Of a stretch of 64,000 bases of DNA, positions 8,602-16,754 are shown in pieces. The notes below the pieces were generated by a model. That model ran no database searches. It saw only the letters and a list, made by a program, of their open reading frames with translations, and had not been told where the DNA came from. A program made the translations under genes and the position numbers. How positions within the stretch are numbered: the first letter of the stretch is position 1; every line of letters starts with the position of its first letter. The stretch lies in the NCBI RefSeq assembly GCF_945859825.1, contig NZ_CAMAPC010000006.1, forward strand, positions 1 to 64,000, given 5' to 3'. This stretch comes from Pseudoalteromonas holothuriae (lineage in GTDB: Bacteria; Pseudomonadota; Gammaproteobacteria; Enterobacterales; Alteromonadaceae).

Positions 8602-9966
8602 ATGACTCGTTGTATTGTTATTGGGGGAGGGATCACAGGACTTTTCTCGGCAATTTTAGCAAGTAAATATTTTGATAACGTAACGCTTATTGAAAATGCA
8701 CCTAAATGTGGTGGGTTGTTACAGTCGTGGCAAGATGAAAGCGGTAACTTTTTTGATTTGGGGACGCATATTCTATCAGAAACCAGTAATCAGCAAATTA
8801 ATGATATTTTGTTTAAAGGTATATACGAGAACCCGCAAGATTGGCATCAGTTTGAAGTCATGAAAGTTTCTAGTAGTTTTAATTCTGCTCGCTATGATAC
8901 TGGTCAGTTTGTACCGTTGCACTATCTTGATGAAGGTGATTATGAAAAAGCGCTTTTGCAATTACTTAATGCCAAAGGGTTACCAATTGAACAAGCTGAT
9001 AATTTAGAGCAGTTTGCAATTGAAAATTATGGTCTAATTGTAACCGATAAAATATTTAGGCCTATCATGCTTAAATTACAAAATGCAGAGCTTAAAGATT
9101 TACATCCTTCGGTACATTATATATTTGGATTGAGTCGGTTTATTCCGGGTTCAGTTGAACTTGCAAGAGAGCTAAAAAAATCCCCTTGTTATGATGCAAA
9201 ACTGGCATTTGCTACTTATTATGATGGGGTTAGCGATGTACCTAAATACTACCCTAAGCGGGGCGGTGTTGAACTTTGGATAGACTATCTGGTTGAACAA
9301 GCAACCGAATTAGGTGTGGAAATTCAAACGTCACAGTGCGTCACAAATGTTGCGTTTTCGGATAGTAAAATAACTGATGTTATATTGGGAAATGGTGAAC
9401 AACTCTCGTGTGATCATATTATTTGGACTATCCCACCTGTTTTTGCTTTAAAGTTACTTGATTGGCCCTTAGCGAATATTCCAGTACGATTTTGTCCAAC
9501 CTCGTTACATCACTTTGTTTTAGATAAACCGTTTATTGATAAAAACTTTTATTCAAATGTTTATGATATCAATAGTATTCCTTTTCGTGTCACTTTTTAT
9601 CCGAATATAACTAATGATAATGTGGTTGGTCCTTATAATTGCACAGTTGAGGTATTGGGTGAGTTTGACCTAACAGAGCAAGCGCTTAATGATCAAATAA
9701 TTTTAGAGCTTAAGTCTTTAGGTTACATCGAGCAAGGTGCAAGTGTAGTCCGTGTTTCAAGTACCAAGCTTGCGATGGGTTTCCCCCAGTTCAGCAATGC
9801 GTTTGTGAATGAAAGAATAAGACAAATAGACGCGCTGGAAGCCGGGGTCAAAAATATGACTTTACTGGGCAAAGCGAGTAAAAAAGAGTTTTTTATTTAT
9901 AGTGTGTTGCAAGAAGCATATGAGCAACTAACTTATAAATTTGATGATAGCCTTACTTCGTCTTAA
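8602..9966 (+). CDS. FAD-dependent oxidoreductase (amine oxidase/UDP-galactopyranose mutase-like)
   Basis: A 454-residue flavoprotein. The N terminus has the Rossmann dinucleotide motif VIGGGITGLFSA (residues 6-17) and an acidic residue (LIENA) at the end of strand 2. GGLL and FDLGTHI then follow at the positions seen in protoporphyrinogen oxidase and UGM-like enzymes. The C terminus has LLGKASKKEFF, where this family usually contacts FAD. It would bind FAD non-covalently in the cytoplasm and oxidise or isomerise a sugar or amine. It lies 9 bases after the acyltransferase. The reaction and substrate are unknown; a role in tailoring the flagellin sugar is inference from location. Confidence 0.7.
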   Translation: MTRCIVIGGGITGLFSAILASKYFDNVTLIENAPKCGGLLQSWQDESGNFFDLGTHILSETSNQQINDILFKGIYENPQDWHQFEVMKVSSSFNSARYDTGQFVPLHYLDEGDYEKALLQLLNAKGLPIEQADNLEQFAIENYGLIVTDKIFRPIMLKLQNAELKDLHPSVHYIFGLSRFIPGSVELARELKKSPCYDAKLAFATYYDGVSDVPKYYPKRGGVELWIDYLVEQATELGVEIQTSQCVTNVAFSDSKITDVILGNGEQLSCDHIIWTIPPVFALKLLDWPLANIPVRFCPTSLHHFVLDKPFIDKNFYSNVYDINSIPFRVTFYPNITNDNVVGPYNCTVEVLGEFDLTEQALNDQIILELKSLGYIEQGASVVRVSSTKLAMGFPQFSNAFVNERIRQIDALEAGVKNMTLLGKASKKEFFIYSVLQEAYEQLTYKFDDSLTSS

Positions 9967-9985
9967 AGGTATACAAAGGAAAAAT

Positions 9986-10660
9986 ATGAGTAAGTTTAAT
10001 TGGCAAGCTATTTACGAAGCGGGTGAGCAACTTAACCAATATCCTTACGATTTTGTTGTGTCACATTTTTTTAAGTTAAAAAGAGCCTGTAAAAATAAGC
10101 AATTAAAAGTGCTTGATTTAGGATGTGGTGCTGGTAATCATGCAATTTTTTGTGCCGAGCAGGGTGCGCAAGTTGTGGCATGTGACTTCTCTATTGCGGC
10201 ACTTAAGGTAGTTGATAAACGGGCAAAAGAAAAAGGATTAGAGGATAAAATTACCACATACCAAGTAGACTTTGATGACTTCCAGTTACCATATTCCAGC
10301 TTTGATATTGTTATTGACAGGCTTGCAGTGACAAATGTATCTCATAAAAGCGCAAGTTCAGTTTATGAATGTGTTTATGATGCGATGTCAAAGGGCGGTT
10401 CAGTTATCGCTAATTTTTTTACGGATATGCACTCACACAAAAATTTTGGCCAATACTGTGAACAAGAGCAAGTATGGAAAAACTTTTCTGGTGGTATGTT
10501 TGAGCCGTTAAAAACTGCAAATTTTTATACACATATGCAGATTCTTCAGTTATTTAATCAATACCAATTTACTGCATTAAATAAAGAGACGGATGAGTCT
10601 GTATTAGCAAATAACGATTCATGCTTATCGACATGGAAGCTACTGGCAAAAAAATGTTAA
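9986..10660 (+). CDS. Class I SAM-dependent methyltransferase (second)
   Basis: A 224-residue methyltransferase. The SAM motif VLDLGCGAGNHAIF and the following strand VVACDFSIAAL are clear. I chose the ATG at 9986 because AAGGA sits five bases upstream (9976-9980). An in-frame ATG at 9941 would overlap the preceding gene by 26 bases and lacks a binding site. It closes the five-gene run that begins with maf. It is not closely similar to the methyltransferase at 6818-7555 outside the SAM motifs, so the two probably modify different positions. Confidence 0.82.
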   Translation: MSKFNWQAIYEAGEQLNQYPYDFVVSHFFKLKRACKNKQLKVLDLGCGAGNHAIFCAEQGAQVVACDFSIAALKVVDKRAKEKGLEDKITTYQVDFDDFQLPYSSFDIVIDRLAVTNVSHKSASSVYECVYDAMSKGGSVIANFFTDMHSHKNFGQYCEQEQVWKNFSGGMFEPLKTANFYTHMQILQLFNQYQFTALNKETDESVLANNDSCLSTWKLLAKKC

Positions 10661-10801
10661 GCGTAAAGGTTGTTATGATAAGTAAGTGTAGTTTGAATAT
10701 ACAGATGTGGAGCAATTGAACACATTTTTGGTCAAATCAAAACCCGTTAGCATAGATACAAAATCAGACGTAATTAGCGCATTAAGTGCTTTTGTAATAT
10801 A

Positions 10802-10858
10802 TATACATCGATATCCGTTATTACTAGTAACTAATTCTGGCCGGTTTACCGATGTATA
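10802..10858. repeat. Inverted repeat in convergent intergenic region
   Basis: Perfect 9-bp arms (10802-10810 and 10850-10858) are separated by 39 bases. A 10-bp palindrome TTACTAGTAA lies between them at 10821-10830. The region separates the plus-strand methyltransferase from the minus-strand DUF4910 gene. It may form a weak bidirectional terminator, but there is no adjacent GC-rich stem with a T run. Confidence 0.4.
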
Positions 10859-10897
10859 CTTATAAATATTAGCTGACGAGAGCCAAGAAGCTGAGCT

Positions 10898-12175
10898 TTA
10901 ATTGGCTACTACTATTAGCCCTTCACCTTTGAGATTATCAATTATTTCATATAAGTCCCAAATGGGAACTTGTATCTTTTGCGCTATTTCTAATGTAGAT
11001 AACTTACCATCACAGTAAATAATAAAATTCATCATATTGCTAACCAGTTGGTTACTTGCTTTGGTGCTTAAATTTGGATACAAGCCGCGTTTACCAAGTT
11101 GAGGTTCGCACTTTACTGTGAGTTGTAATACTTCATTGCGCTCAATTACCTCTAGACTGCGTTGTAGAGCTTCATAGCCACCTTGAAGTCCACTGGGTGT
11201 CACTAAGCTAAGATCATCTAAAGATGTATGATACTCAGGATATTGATTGTATTTGGTACGCATAATTGAAGCAATAGGCAAGTCAATACCTGGTGCGCAG
11301 TACCTTCGCTCGTCACTGCCACTTTCGATAAATGGATAGGTCTTATAATCAGGAGCAAGGTGTTGTAAGACATGTTGAGCAACGATATCTGAGAGCGTAT
11401 TTTCAGCCCGAGAAGGCAAATATGAGTAGCCTCGGTCGTCACCGATGCAGGTAATGTTAAAACCAGCAAATACATGCTTCTTTAGAGTGTGTTCATGTCT
11501 ACTCAAATAGGTTAAAGAACCAATTGTCTCAGGAATAAAAACTATTCTATAACTATATCTGAGTTCAGGTTGTTGCTGTAACCACTTGGCTAAATAAGTT
11601 GTCACCGTAGGGCCTGATAGTTCATTATTAGCCAATGAAGGGTGGCAAACATAAGTTGATAAAAATACTTCCTGCTTTGATTTCCCTTCGATAATTAATT
11701 CTGCATAGGTTAGGTGACCATTTTTGAGCTCAGAGTCAATCACAACGTGATATTCGCCATCTTCTAATTGATCAAATTGCTTTTGTGTAAGGCAAAATCC
11801 CCAATAGCGTGAGTAGTAAGAAGTAATGTATGGAATTGCATCAGGCTGTTCAGGTAGTGTGTGAAGATGCTCTTTCAATTCATTTAGTGAAAGTTTTAGA
11901 TTAATAGGAGTTGAGTAACCAACAACGTGCAAGTTACTTATATTAAAGTCAACAATCTTGCGCCCTTTAGGGTCAATAATATACGCGTCATTAATATTCC
12001 ACTCTTGAGGTACAGTCCAATCAAAACATGGTGTGCCTGTTGGCACTTCATGTATTTTTAGATTAGGTAAATGCTCGCCAATGATGTTTAATGTTTTACG
12101 GACACCATTACCTGTTATGCTTCTGCATATTGGCCAAAGTTCAGTGGCTAGTTGATGAATTTGAGTGCCTATCAT
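10898..12175 (-). CDS. DUF4910-type putative aminopeptidase with C-terminal winged-helix domain
   Basis: A 425-residue protein. Its architecture is that of the DUF2172/DUF4910 family, predicted zinc aminopeptidase-like proteins common in polysaccharide and nonulosonate loci. Visible landmarks are CFDWTVPQEWNI (50-61), the likely metal-site segment CHPSLANNELSGP (177-189), a second block SGSDERRYCAPGID and then YHTSLDD. The last 60 residues (DGKLSTLEIAQKI..LKGEGLIVV) look like a small winged-helix domain. Whether it cleaves peptides or acts on a sugar amide is unknown. It follows pseI by 25 bases on the same strand and is probably co-transcribed with it. Confidence 0.75.
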   Translation of the reverse strand: MIGTQIHQLATELWPICRSITGNGVRKTLNIIGEHLPNLKIHEVPTGTPCFDWTVPQEWNINDAYIIDPKGRKIVDFNISNLHVVGYSTPINLKLSLNELKEHLHTLPEQPDAIPYITSYYSRYWGFCLTQKQFDQLEDGEYHVVIDSELKNGHLTYAELIIEGKSKQEVFLSTYVCHPSLANNELSGPTVTTYLAKWLQQQPELRYSYRIVFIPETIGSLTYLSRHEHTLKKHVFAGFNITCIGDDRGYSYLPSRAENTLSDIVAQHVLQHLAPDYKTYPFIESGSDERRYCAPGIDLPIASIMRTKYNQYPEYHTSLDDLSLVTPSGLQGGYEALQRSLEVIERNEVLQLTVKCEPQLGKRGLYPNLSTKASNQLVSNMMNFIIYCDGKLSTLEIAQKIQVPIWDLYEIIDNLKGEGLIVVAN

Positions 12176-12200
12176 GTGTTATTTCTACCTAGATGCTTAA

Positions 12201-13259
12201 TTACTTGCATAATTCCCAACTTAACGGAGTCCCTCTGCTGATATCTTGTGTTGCTCTTTTGCCCAGAATACTTTGATAATGTTTTGGCGCTAAGCCGAAT
12301 CCTGGGCGTATGCGGCGAATATTTTGTTCACACAAAATATCTCCTTTTTTAATATCTTCTACCACATATATCGAGCGCCTGAACTGTAGATTAGCAGCTT
12401 CAGCATCACGTAGATCATAATTAGCTTGACCAAGTGACTGCCATGCGTCTTTAGTGCTATCACATAAATGTTTTAGTTCGTCAGGCTCAAGTGAAAAAGC
12501 AGCATCAGGGCCTCCATCTTCTCTTGATAGGGTAAAATGTTTTTCTATCACAACTGCGCCAAGTGCTGTTGCAGTGATTGCTGCAGTAGTCCCAAGTGTA
12601 TGATCTGATAAACCGACATGGACGTCAAAGTCTTGTTGTAATCGCTGTATCGTTTTTAAATTAGAGTCGGCTATTGGGGTTGGGTAACCACTAATACAGT
12701 GAAGTACTATTAACTCCTTATTACCATTTTGCTTAGCAACTTTGATAGCGCTGGCTATCTCTTCGTAACTTGCCATGCCAGTAGACATAATTATCGGTTT
12801 GAGGGTTTGTGCAACTTTAGCAATAAGAAGGTGATCGACCAGCTCAAAAGAGGCTATTTTGTAAGCTGGTGTGTCTAAAGACTCTAAGAAATCGACTGCG
12901 GTTTCATCAAATGGTGAGCTAAACAGGGTGATATTTAGTGTTTTAGCATAATTAAATAGCGTTTGATGCCATTCCCAAGGCGTATGCGCCCACTCATATA
13001 GCTGATATAGGTTTTTTCCATCCCATAGCCCACCCTCTATGCAAAAATCTGGTTTATGACAATTTATGGTCATGGTATCTGCGGTGTAGGTTTGCATTTT
13101 AACAGCATGCGCACCTGACTCTTTTGCAACTTGAATGAGCTTTTTGGCGCGCTCAATATCGCCATTATGGTTACCTGAAATTTCAGCAATGATATAGGGT
13201 TCATTTGAAAGACCTATGGATATATTGTTCAGGATTATGCTTTTTTTCATAGTGCTCAT
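12201..13259 (-). CDS. pseI: Pseudaminic acid synthase (NeuB family)
   Basis: A 352-residue NeuB-family enzyme that condenses phosphoenolpyruvate with a 2,4-diacetamido-2,4,6-trideoxyhexose to form a nonulosonic acid. The N-terminal TIM barrel shows YIIAEISGNHNGD, HAVKMQTY, the GGLWDGKNLYQLYEWAHTPWEWH block typical of PseI rather than NeuB sialate synthase, MSTGMAS, GLSDHT and EKHFTL. The C-terminal SAF (antifreeze-like) domain covers about residues 285-350. The start could be the ATG at 13259 or at 13250; neither has a strong binding site. It is separated from the other pse genes by a gene on the opposite strand, so it needs its own promoter. Confidence 0.92.
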   Translation of the reverse strand: MSTMKKSIILNNISIGLSNEPYIIAEISGNHNGDIERAKKLIQVAKESGAHAVKMQTYTADTMTINCHKPDFCIEGGLWDGKNLYQLYEWAHTPWEWHQTLFNYAKTLNITLFSSPFDETAVDFLESLDTPAYKIASFELVDHLLIAKVAQTLKPIIMSTGMASYEEIASAIKVAKQNGNKELIVLHCISGYPTPIADSNLKTIQRLQQDFDVHVGLSDHTLGTTAAITATALGAVVIEKHFTLSREDGGPDAAFSLEPDELKHLCDSTKDAWQSLGQANYDLRDAEAANLQFRRSIYVVEDIKKGDILCEQNIRRIRPGFGLAPKHYQSILGKRATQDISRGTPLSWELCK

Positions 13260-13524
13260 TACAGTAGGCTTTAATACAGCAAAGTGTATCTTACTTTTTG
13301 ATTAGATTCATTTTTACAAGCTTCTTTTTAGCTAATGCGTATTCGGGCAGCTAGAATGGGTTTCTTCTGAGTCACTGCGTATTTGCCTGCATTGGAAAAA
13401 CGCTATATGCTAAGCTTATAACTCATTATTTATAAGGCAGTTTTAGGCTCTTTTCAATTGCCCTTTAGCAACTGGTTTGTTGTTAAAGACTGTTCAGTAA
13501 ACTAAACACTATAAGTTGAATATT

Positions 13525-13941
13525 ATGAATGAATTACAACAACTTAATCAATTGATGTCTGACTCGGCTCAAGATGCTATTGGCTACATCAAAAATATTA
13601 GTAATGAAGATATTGATTTTAATGAAGCTGGTATTCAGCAGTTAGATAGTATTTTGACAGGGTTGTCTCAAGAACATAATGTAAACCCATTTGATAATAA
13701 AATGTTGTTTACTGTCAGTACTATGCTAGGCGCGTTTATCGGAGAAACTTTCAGGAATCGTTTGGGTGGTGAATGGTTTATGGACAAAAGTAATCCAGAT
13801 GCGCCATTTATTGTGCTTAATTATGCAGGTAAATCTTATCCATTTGCATCCGTTTGTTTTGAGAAGATAGTTAATGACCCACAGACAAGTGTATTGAAAT
13901 ATTATGAGTTAGCATTGAATAATGGAGCCTCATCAGGTTAA
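13525..13941 (+). CDS. Conserved hypothetical protein inside the pse cluster
   Basis: A 138-residue soluble protein that starts at the ATG at 13525; an in-frame TTG lies nine bases earlier. I do not recognise it with confidence. It has an acidic helical N terminus (MNELQQLNQLMSDSAQDAIG) and then a compact domain with MLGAFIGETFRNRLGGEWFMDK and FIVLNYAGKSYPFASVCFEKIVND. This pattern recalls the DUF3806-type or SUKH-like small domains that have a conserved GE..R..LGG.W motif. It stands alone on the plus strand between pseI and pseG, and its 3' end overlaps the convergent pseG-GNAT gene by nine bases. No role in sugar synthesis can be claimed. Confidence 0.75.
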   Translation: MNELQQLNQLMSDSAQDAIGYIKNISNEDIDFNEAGIQQLDSILTGLSQEHNVNPFDNKMLFTVSTMLGAFIGETFRNRLGGEWFMDKSNPDAPFIVLNYAGKSYPFASVCFEKIVNDPQTSVLKYYELALNNGASSG

Positions 13942-15471
13942 AAGTGGTTCAAGTATAAATAAGTCTTTTGCAACTTTTGTAAACCCTGCCTTGGAGAATA
14001 AAATTTGCGAAGCAATATTATCTGGATGCACTGCTGCGGTGATTGGCAAACTTTTATATTTGCTTGGTATTGATTCAATCGCTTTTAAAGCCAGCCCTCT
14101 TCCTTGTTGTGACGGGCAAATAAGAATTGAAATTTCGTATTGAGAATTTTGTAAATCAAGCCTAAGCATTCCTACAGAGCATTCTGAGCCGTCTTGCCAG
14201 CACTCCTTAACAATAAAAAGGTGGCGGGTGGGGCTGTTACTAATAGATTGTGCAAACCAATGGCAATGTTCTTCATAGCTTATCTGGTGGTTTGACCTTG
14301 AGTACTTTCGCACTGAAGGTTGTGATTGCCAATCAAATAAGAGGTCTTTGTCTTCAGTTACTGCTGGGCGCAAGTTTACCACTGATAATTGGAGCTTTTG
14401 TATTGTTCTTACAACACCTTTGCCATCACAGCATTCGAATGCATTTTCACTCATGTTTTGGTATTGTTCAGGTTTATTTATGATTGTAGAGAGTGCATTT
14501 TTGACTGTTTCCTGAGTCAGCTCTTTGGCTTTGCCAAGGTTTATAAGGGCGTTACGTTGGGATAGCTTATCAAGTACTAGCGCTTGATTATCTGCAAACT
14601 CGATAGCGAGTGTTGGTAAACCTAAACAGCAGCGCTCCCAAGCCGAAGAGCCACTTGCGCCGATTGCTATATCAGCTTGGTACATCAGCTCTGCCATATT
14701 TGACGCATTCTGTTGCACGCTAAACCAAGGATATTTTTGTTCAGTACTGTGATAGTAGTTTAATTCACTACATTGGCTTGTAATGACGAGTACAACGTTC
14801 ACAGGGGTTAAAAGAGAGGTATTTAACGCTTCAATAGCGCCAATTACAATGTTGTTTGTTTCACTGGTATCTGAACCGCCAAGGCTAATAAGTACGTTTT
14901 GAATAGTTTGGGTTGATTGACGTTTTGCAAGTGCCTTCTTACGTAAACTAGAAAACTCATCTCGCAATAACATATGTGCTTTTCCGAGCAATAATTTGCA
15001 GTTATTTGGGACTAGGCCTCGATAACGTAACGCTTTTGCATCTAGTGTTTGATCAAGTAAAAAGTCGCATTGGTGTTCTCGGTCCGCTAAATCATCAATA
15101 ACAAGTGTTTTATCGACTCGAGTTGATATTGATGAGACATACCAGCATTTTTTGATGTTGTAATGGTCTATTATCAGCAATTGAATAGACTCAAATCGGC
15201 TGATAGCTTTTGCTACACTTTGAGCGTCGTTAATAAGCCATTGGTTATTATTATTACTATGACGATAAACTTCTTCGAGTGAAAAGCTATGTTTAGATAA
15301 TATGGATTGATAATTCTTGGGTATATCATCAGCACATATAAAAGTTATTTTAAACTCGACCTTAGCTTGTAATAGTGTGTTTTTAAAGCCGACAGCCAGC
15401 GCTAAGCAACGCATAAAGTGTCCTGCACCAATGGATGCGTTGACATCTACTCTTACGGCTATGTTAATCAT
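13933..15471 (-). CDS. pseG: PseG-type UDP-sugar hydrolase fused to GNAT acetyltransferase (PseH-like)
   Basis: A 512-residue fusion. Residues 1-350 are PseG-like: the N-terminal motif IGAGHFMRCLALA (GxGH..R), DHYNIKKCW, VIDDLADREHQCDFLLDQ and a C-terminal GT-B half with ISLGGSDTSETN and GASGSSAWERCCLGLP. PseG removes UDP from UDP-2,4-diacetamido-2,4,6-trideoxy-altrose. Residues about 365-512 are a GNAT domain (NLRPAVTEDKDLLFDWQ.., ICPSQQGRGLALKAI, HPDNIASQILFSKAGF), where PseH is expected to acetylate the 4-amino group. PseH acts one step before PseG, so the fusion joins consecutive steps. The start overlaps the stop of the upstream aminotransferase by one base, which implies coupled translation. 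Confidence 0.88.
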   Translation of the reverse strand: MINIAVRVDVNASIGAGHFMRCLALAVGFKNTLLQAKVEFKITFICADDIPKNYQSILSKHSFSLEEVYRHSNNNNQWLINDAQSVAKAISRFESIQLLIIDHYNIKKCWYVSSISTRVDKTLVIDDLADREHQCDFLLDQTLDAKALRYRGLVPNNCKLLLGKAHMLLRDEFSSLRKKALAKRQSTQTIQNVLISLGGSDTSETNNIVIGAIEALNTSLLTPVNVVLVITSQCSELNYYHSTEQKYPWFSVQQNASNMAELMYQADIAIGASGSSAWERCCLGLPTLAIEFADNQALVLDKLSQRNALINLGKAKELTQETVKNALSTIINKPEQYQNMSENAFECCDGKGVVRTIQKLQLSVVNLRPAVTEDKDLLFDWQSQPSVRKYSRSNHQISYEEHCHWFAQSISNSPTRHLFIVKECWQDGSECSVGMLRLDLQNSQYEISILICPSQQGRGLALKAIESIPSKYKSLPITAAVHPDNIASQILFSKAGFTKVAKDLFILEPLLT

Positions 15472-16751
15472 TATCTTACCTTAAATACGCTTTGCAGGGG
15501 TTCGCCTGAGAAAAGCTCCTCTAGGTTTTGCTTTGCAACGCAGTTAGCCAAGATAGGAAGTACCTCCGAGTAGGCCTTGAGTAGTGTTTGAATATGTTTC
15601 TCTTTGTGCGCATAGCTAAGGTTATGGCTTGCATTTATTAATATGCCACGCTTGGCCATCTCCTGTATAAATAGCGAACGTAGTTGTATTGCGCTGTACT
15701 TTCCTTGATTCGCGATATGAATAAACGACCAGCTTGGGTGACCTGAAGTATAAACCCAATCTTGTATATCGTTATCGATAATGATTTTATTTAACTTATC
15801 AGTCAGCAGTGAGCCTAGTTGACTTAAATGTTGTGTGACTTGGTTACGTTGTATTTTTTCGATTGTGGCATAGGTCGCAGCCAGAGATAGTGTCTCCCCA
15901 GCAAAAGTACCAGAGAAGAAAATGTCGTTCATTAACGCCATAATCTCTTTTTTGCCACAAACGACTGAAATAGGGAAGCCATTGGCAATGCCTTTACCAA
16001 ATGTTGCCAAATCAGGGGATACCCCGAATAGAGATTGCGCTCCGCCTAAATCAAACCGAAACCCAGTGATCGTCTCGTCAAAAATTAATACAGCTTGGTA
16101 TTGCTCGCATAACGATTTAACGCCTTTTAAATACCCTTTTTCAGGGTATGCTATATTCATTGGCTCCATAATAACAGCCGCTATATCGTGGGACTTTAAC
16201 AGCTGCTCAAGTGACTCAAGGTTATTATACTCAAAAGTATGGGTAAGCGCTTGTGTAGAAGCGGGTACCCCTAAGTTTCTAGATGTACTGCCAATGTACC
16301 AATCTTGCCAGCCGTGATAGCCGCACACTGCAATGTGTTCTTTATTTGTGTAAGCTCTGGCAAGCCTGATTGCTGCAGATGTTGCGTCGCTGCCATTTTT
16401 AGCAAATCGAACTTGCTCTGCACACGGGATGAGTTCACAAATTTTTTCAGCAACATCAATTTCTATAGGATGAGATAAAGAGAAAGAAACGCCAGATTGC
16501 ATTTGTTTCATTACCGCTTGGTCAACACAAGGGTCACAGTAGCCCAAAGAGATTGCTAATAATCCATTCACGAAATCTATGTATTCATTGTCATCGGCAT
16601 CAGTAACAATACACCCTTGTCCACGCTTGATAAATAATGGGGCCGCACCTTTGGGGAAAGCCATTTGGCTTTTACTAAATGTTTGCGCACCTAAGGGTAT
16701 ATACTCTAGTGCGCGTACTAAGTTTTGATTTGAATTATCAAAGCGGTTCAT
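15471..16751 (-). CDS. Class III PLP-dependent aminotransferase (glutamate-1-semialdehyde aminomutase-like)
   Basis: A 426-residue fold-type I PLP enzyme close to glutamate-1-semialdehyde 2,1-aminomutase (HemL-like). It has DADDNEYIDFVNGLLAISLGY, RFAKNGSDATSAAIRLARAYT (phosphate-binding region), CGYHGWQDWY, VIMEPMN, FDETITGFRF and the Schiff-base lysine in FGKGIANGFPIS. It is not likely to be the haem-pathway enzyme, since it sits inside a sugar operon between the SpsF-like and pseG genes. Probable role: amination or amino-group migration on a nonulosonic acid precursor or side chain. This enzyme is not part of the canonical six-step PseBCHGIF route. Confidence 0.85.
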   Translation of the reverse strand: MNRFDNSNQNLVRALEYIPLGAQTFSKSQMAFPKGAAPLFIKRGQGCIVTDADDNEYIDFVNGLLAISLGYCDPCVDQAVMKQMQSGVSFSLSHPIEIDVAEKICELIPCAEQVRFAKNGSDATSAAIRLARAYTNKEHIAVCGYHGWQDWYIGSTSRNLGVPASTQALTHTFEYNNLESLEQLLKSHDIAAVIMEPMNIAYPEKGYLKGVKSLCEQYQAVLIFDETITGFRFDLGGAQSLFGVSPDLATFGKGIANGFPISVVCGKKEIMALMNDIFFSGTFAGETLSLAATYATIEKIQRNQVTQHLSQLGSLLTDKLNKIIIDNDIQDWVYTSGHPSWSFIHIANQGKYSAIQLRSLFIQEMAKRGILINASHNLSYAHKEKHIQTLLKAYSEVLPILANCVAKQNLEELFSGEPLQSVFKVR

Positions 16752-16754
16752 AAT

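Noticed and set aside
13337-13383. GCGTATT direct repeats as possible attachment sites
   Set aside because: Seven bases are too short to be meaningful, and no integrase or transposase is present in the window.
15922-16317. Open frame on the plus strand inside the class III aminotransferase gene
   Set aside because: It is antisense to conserved active-site motifs and has no start signal or recognisable protein pattern.
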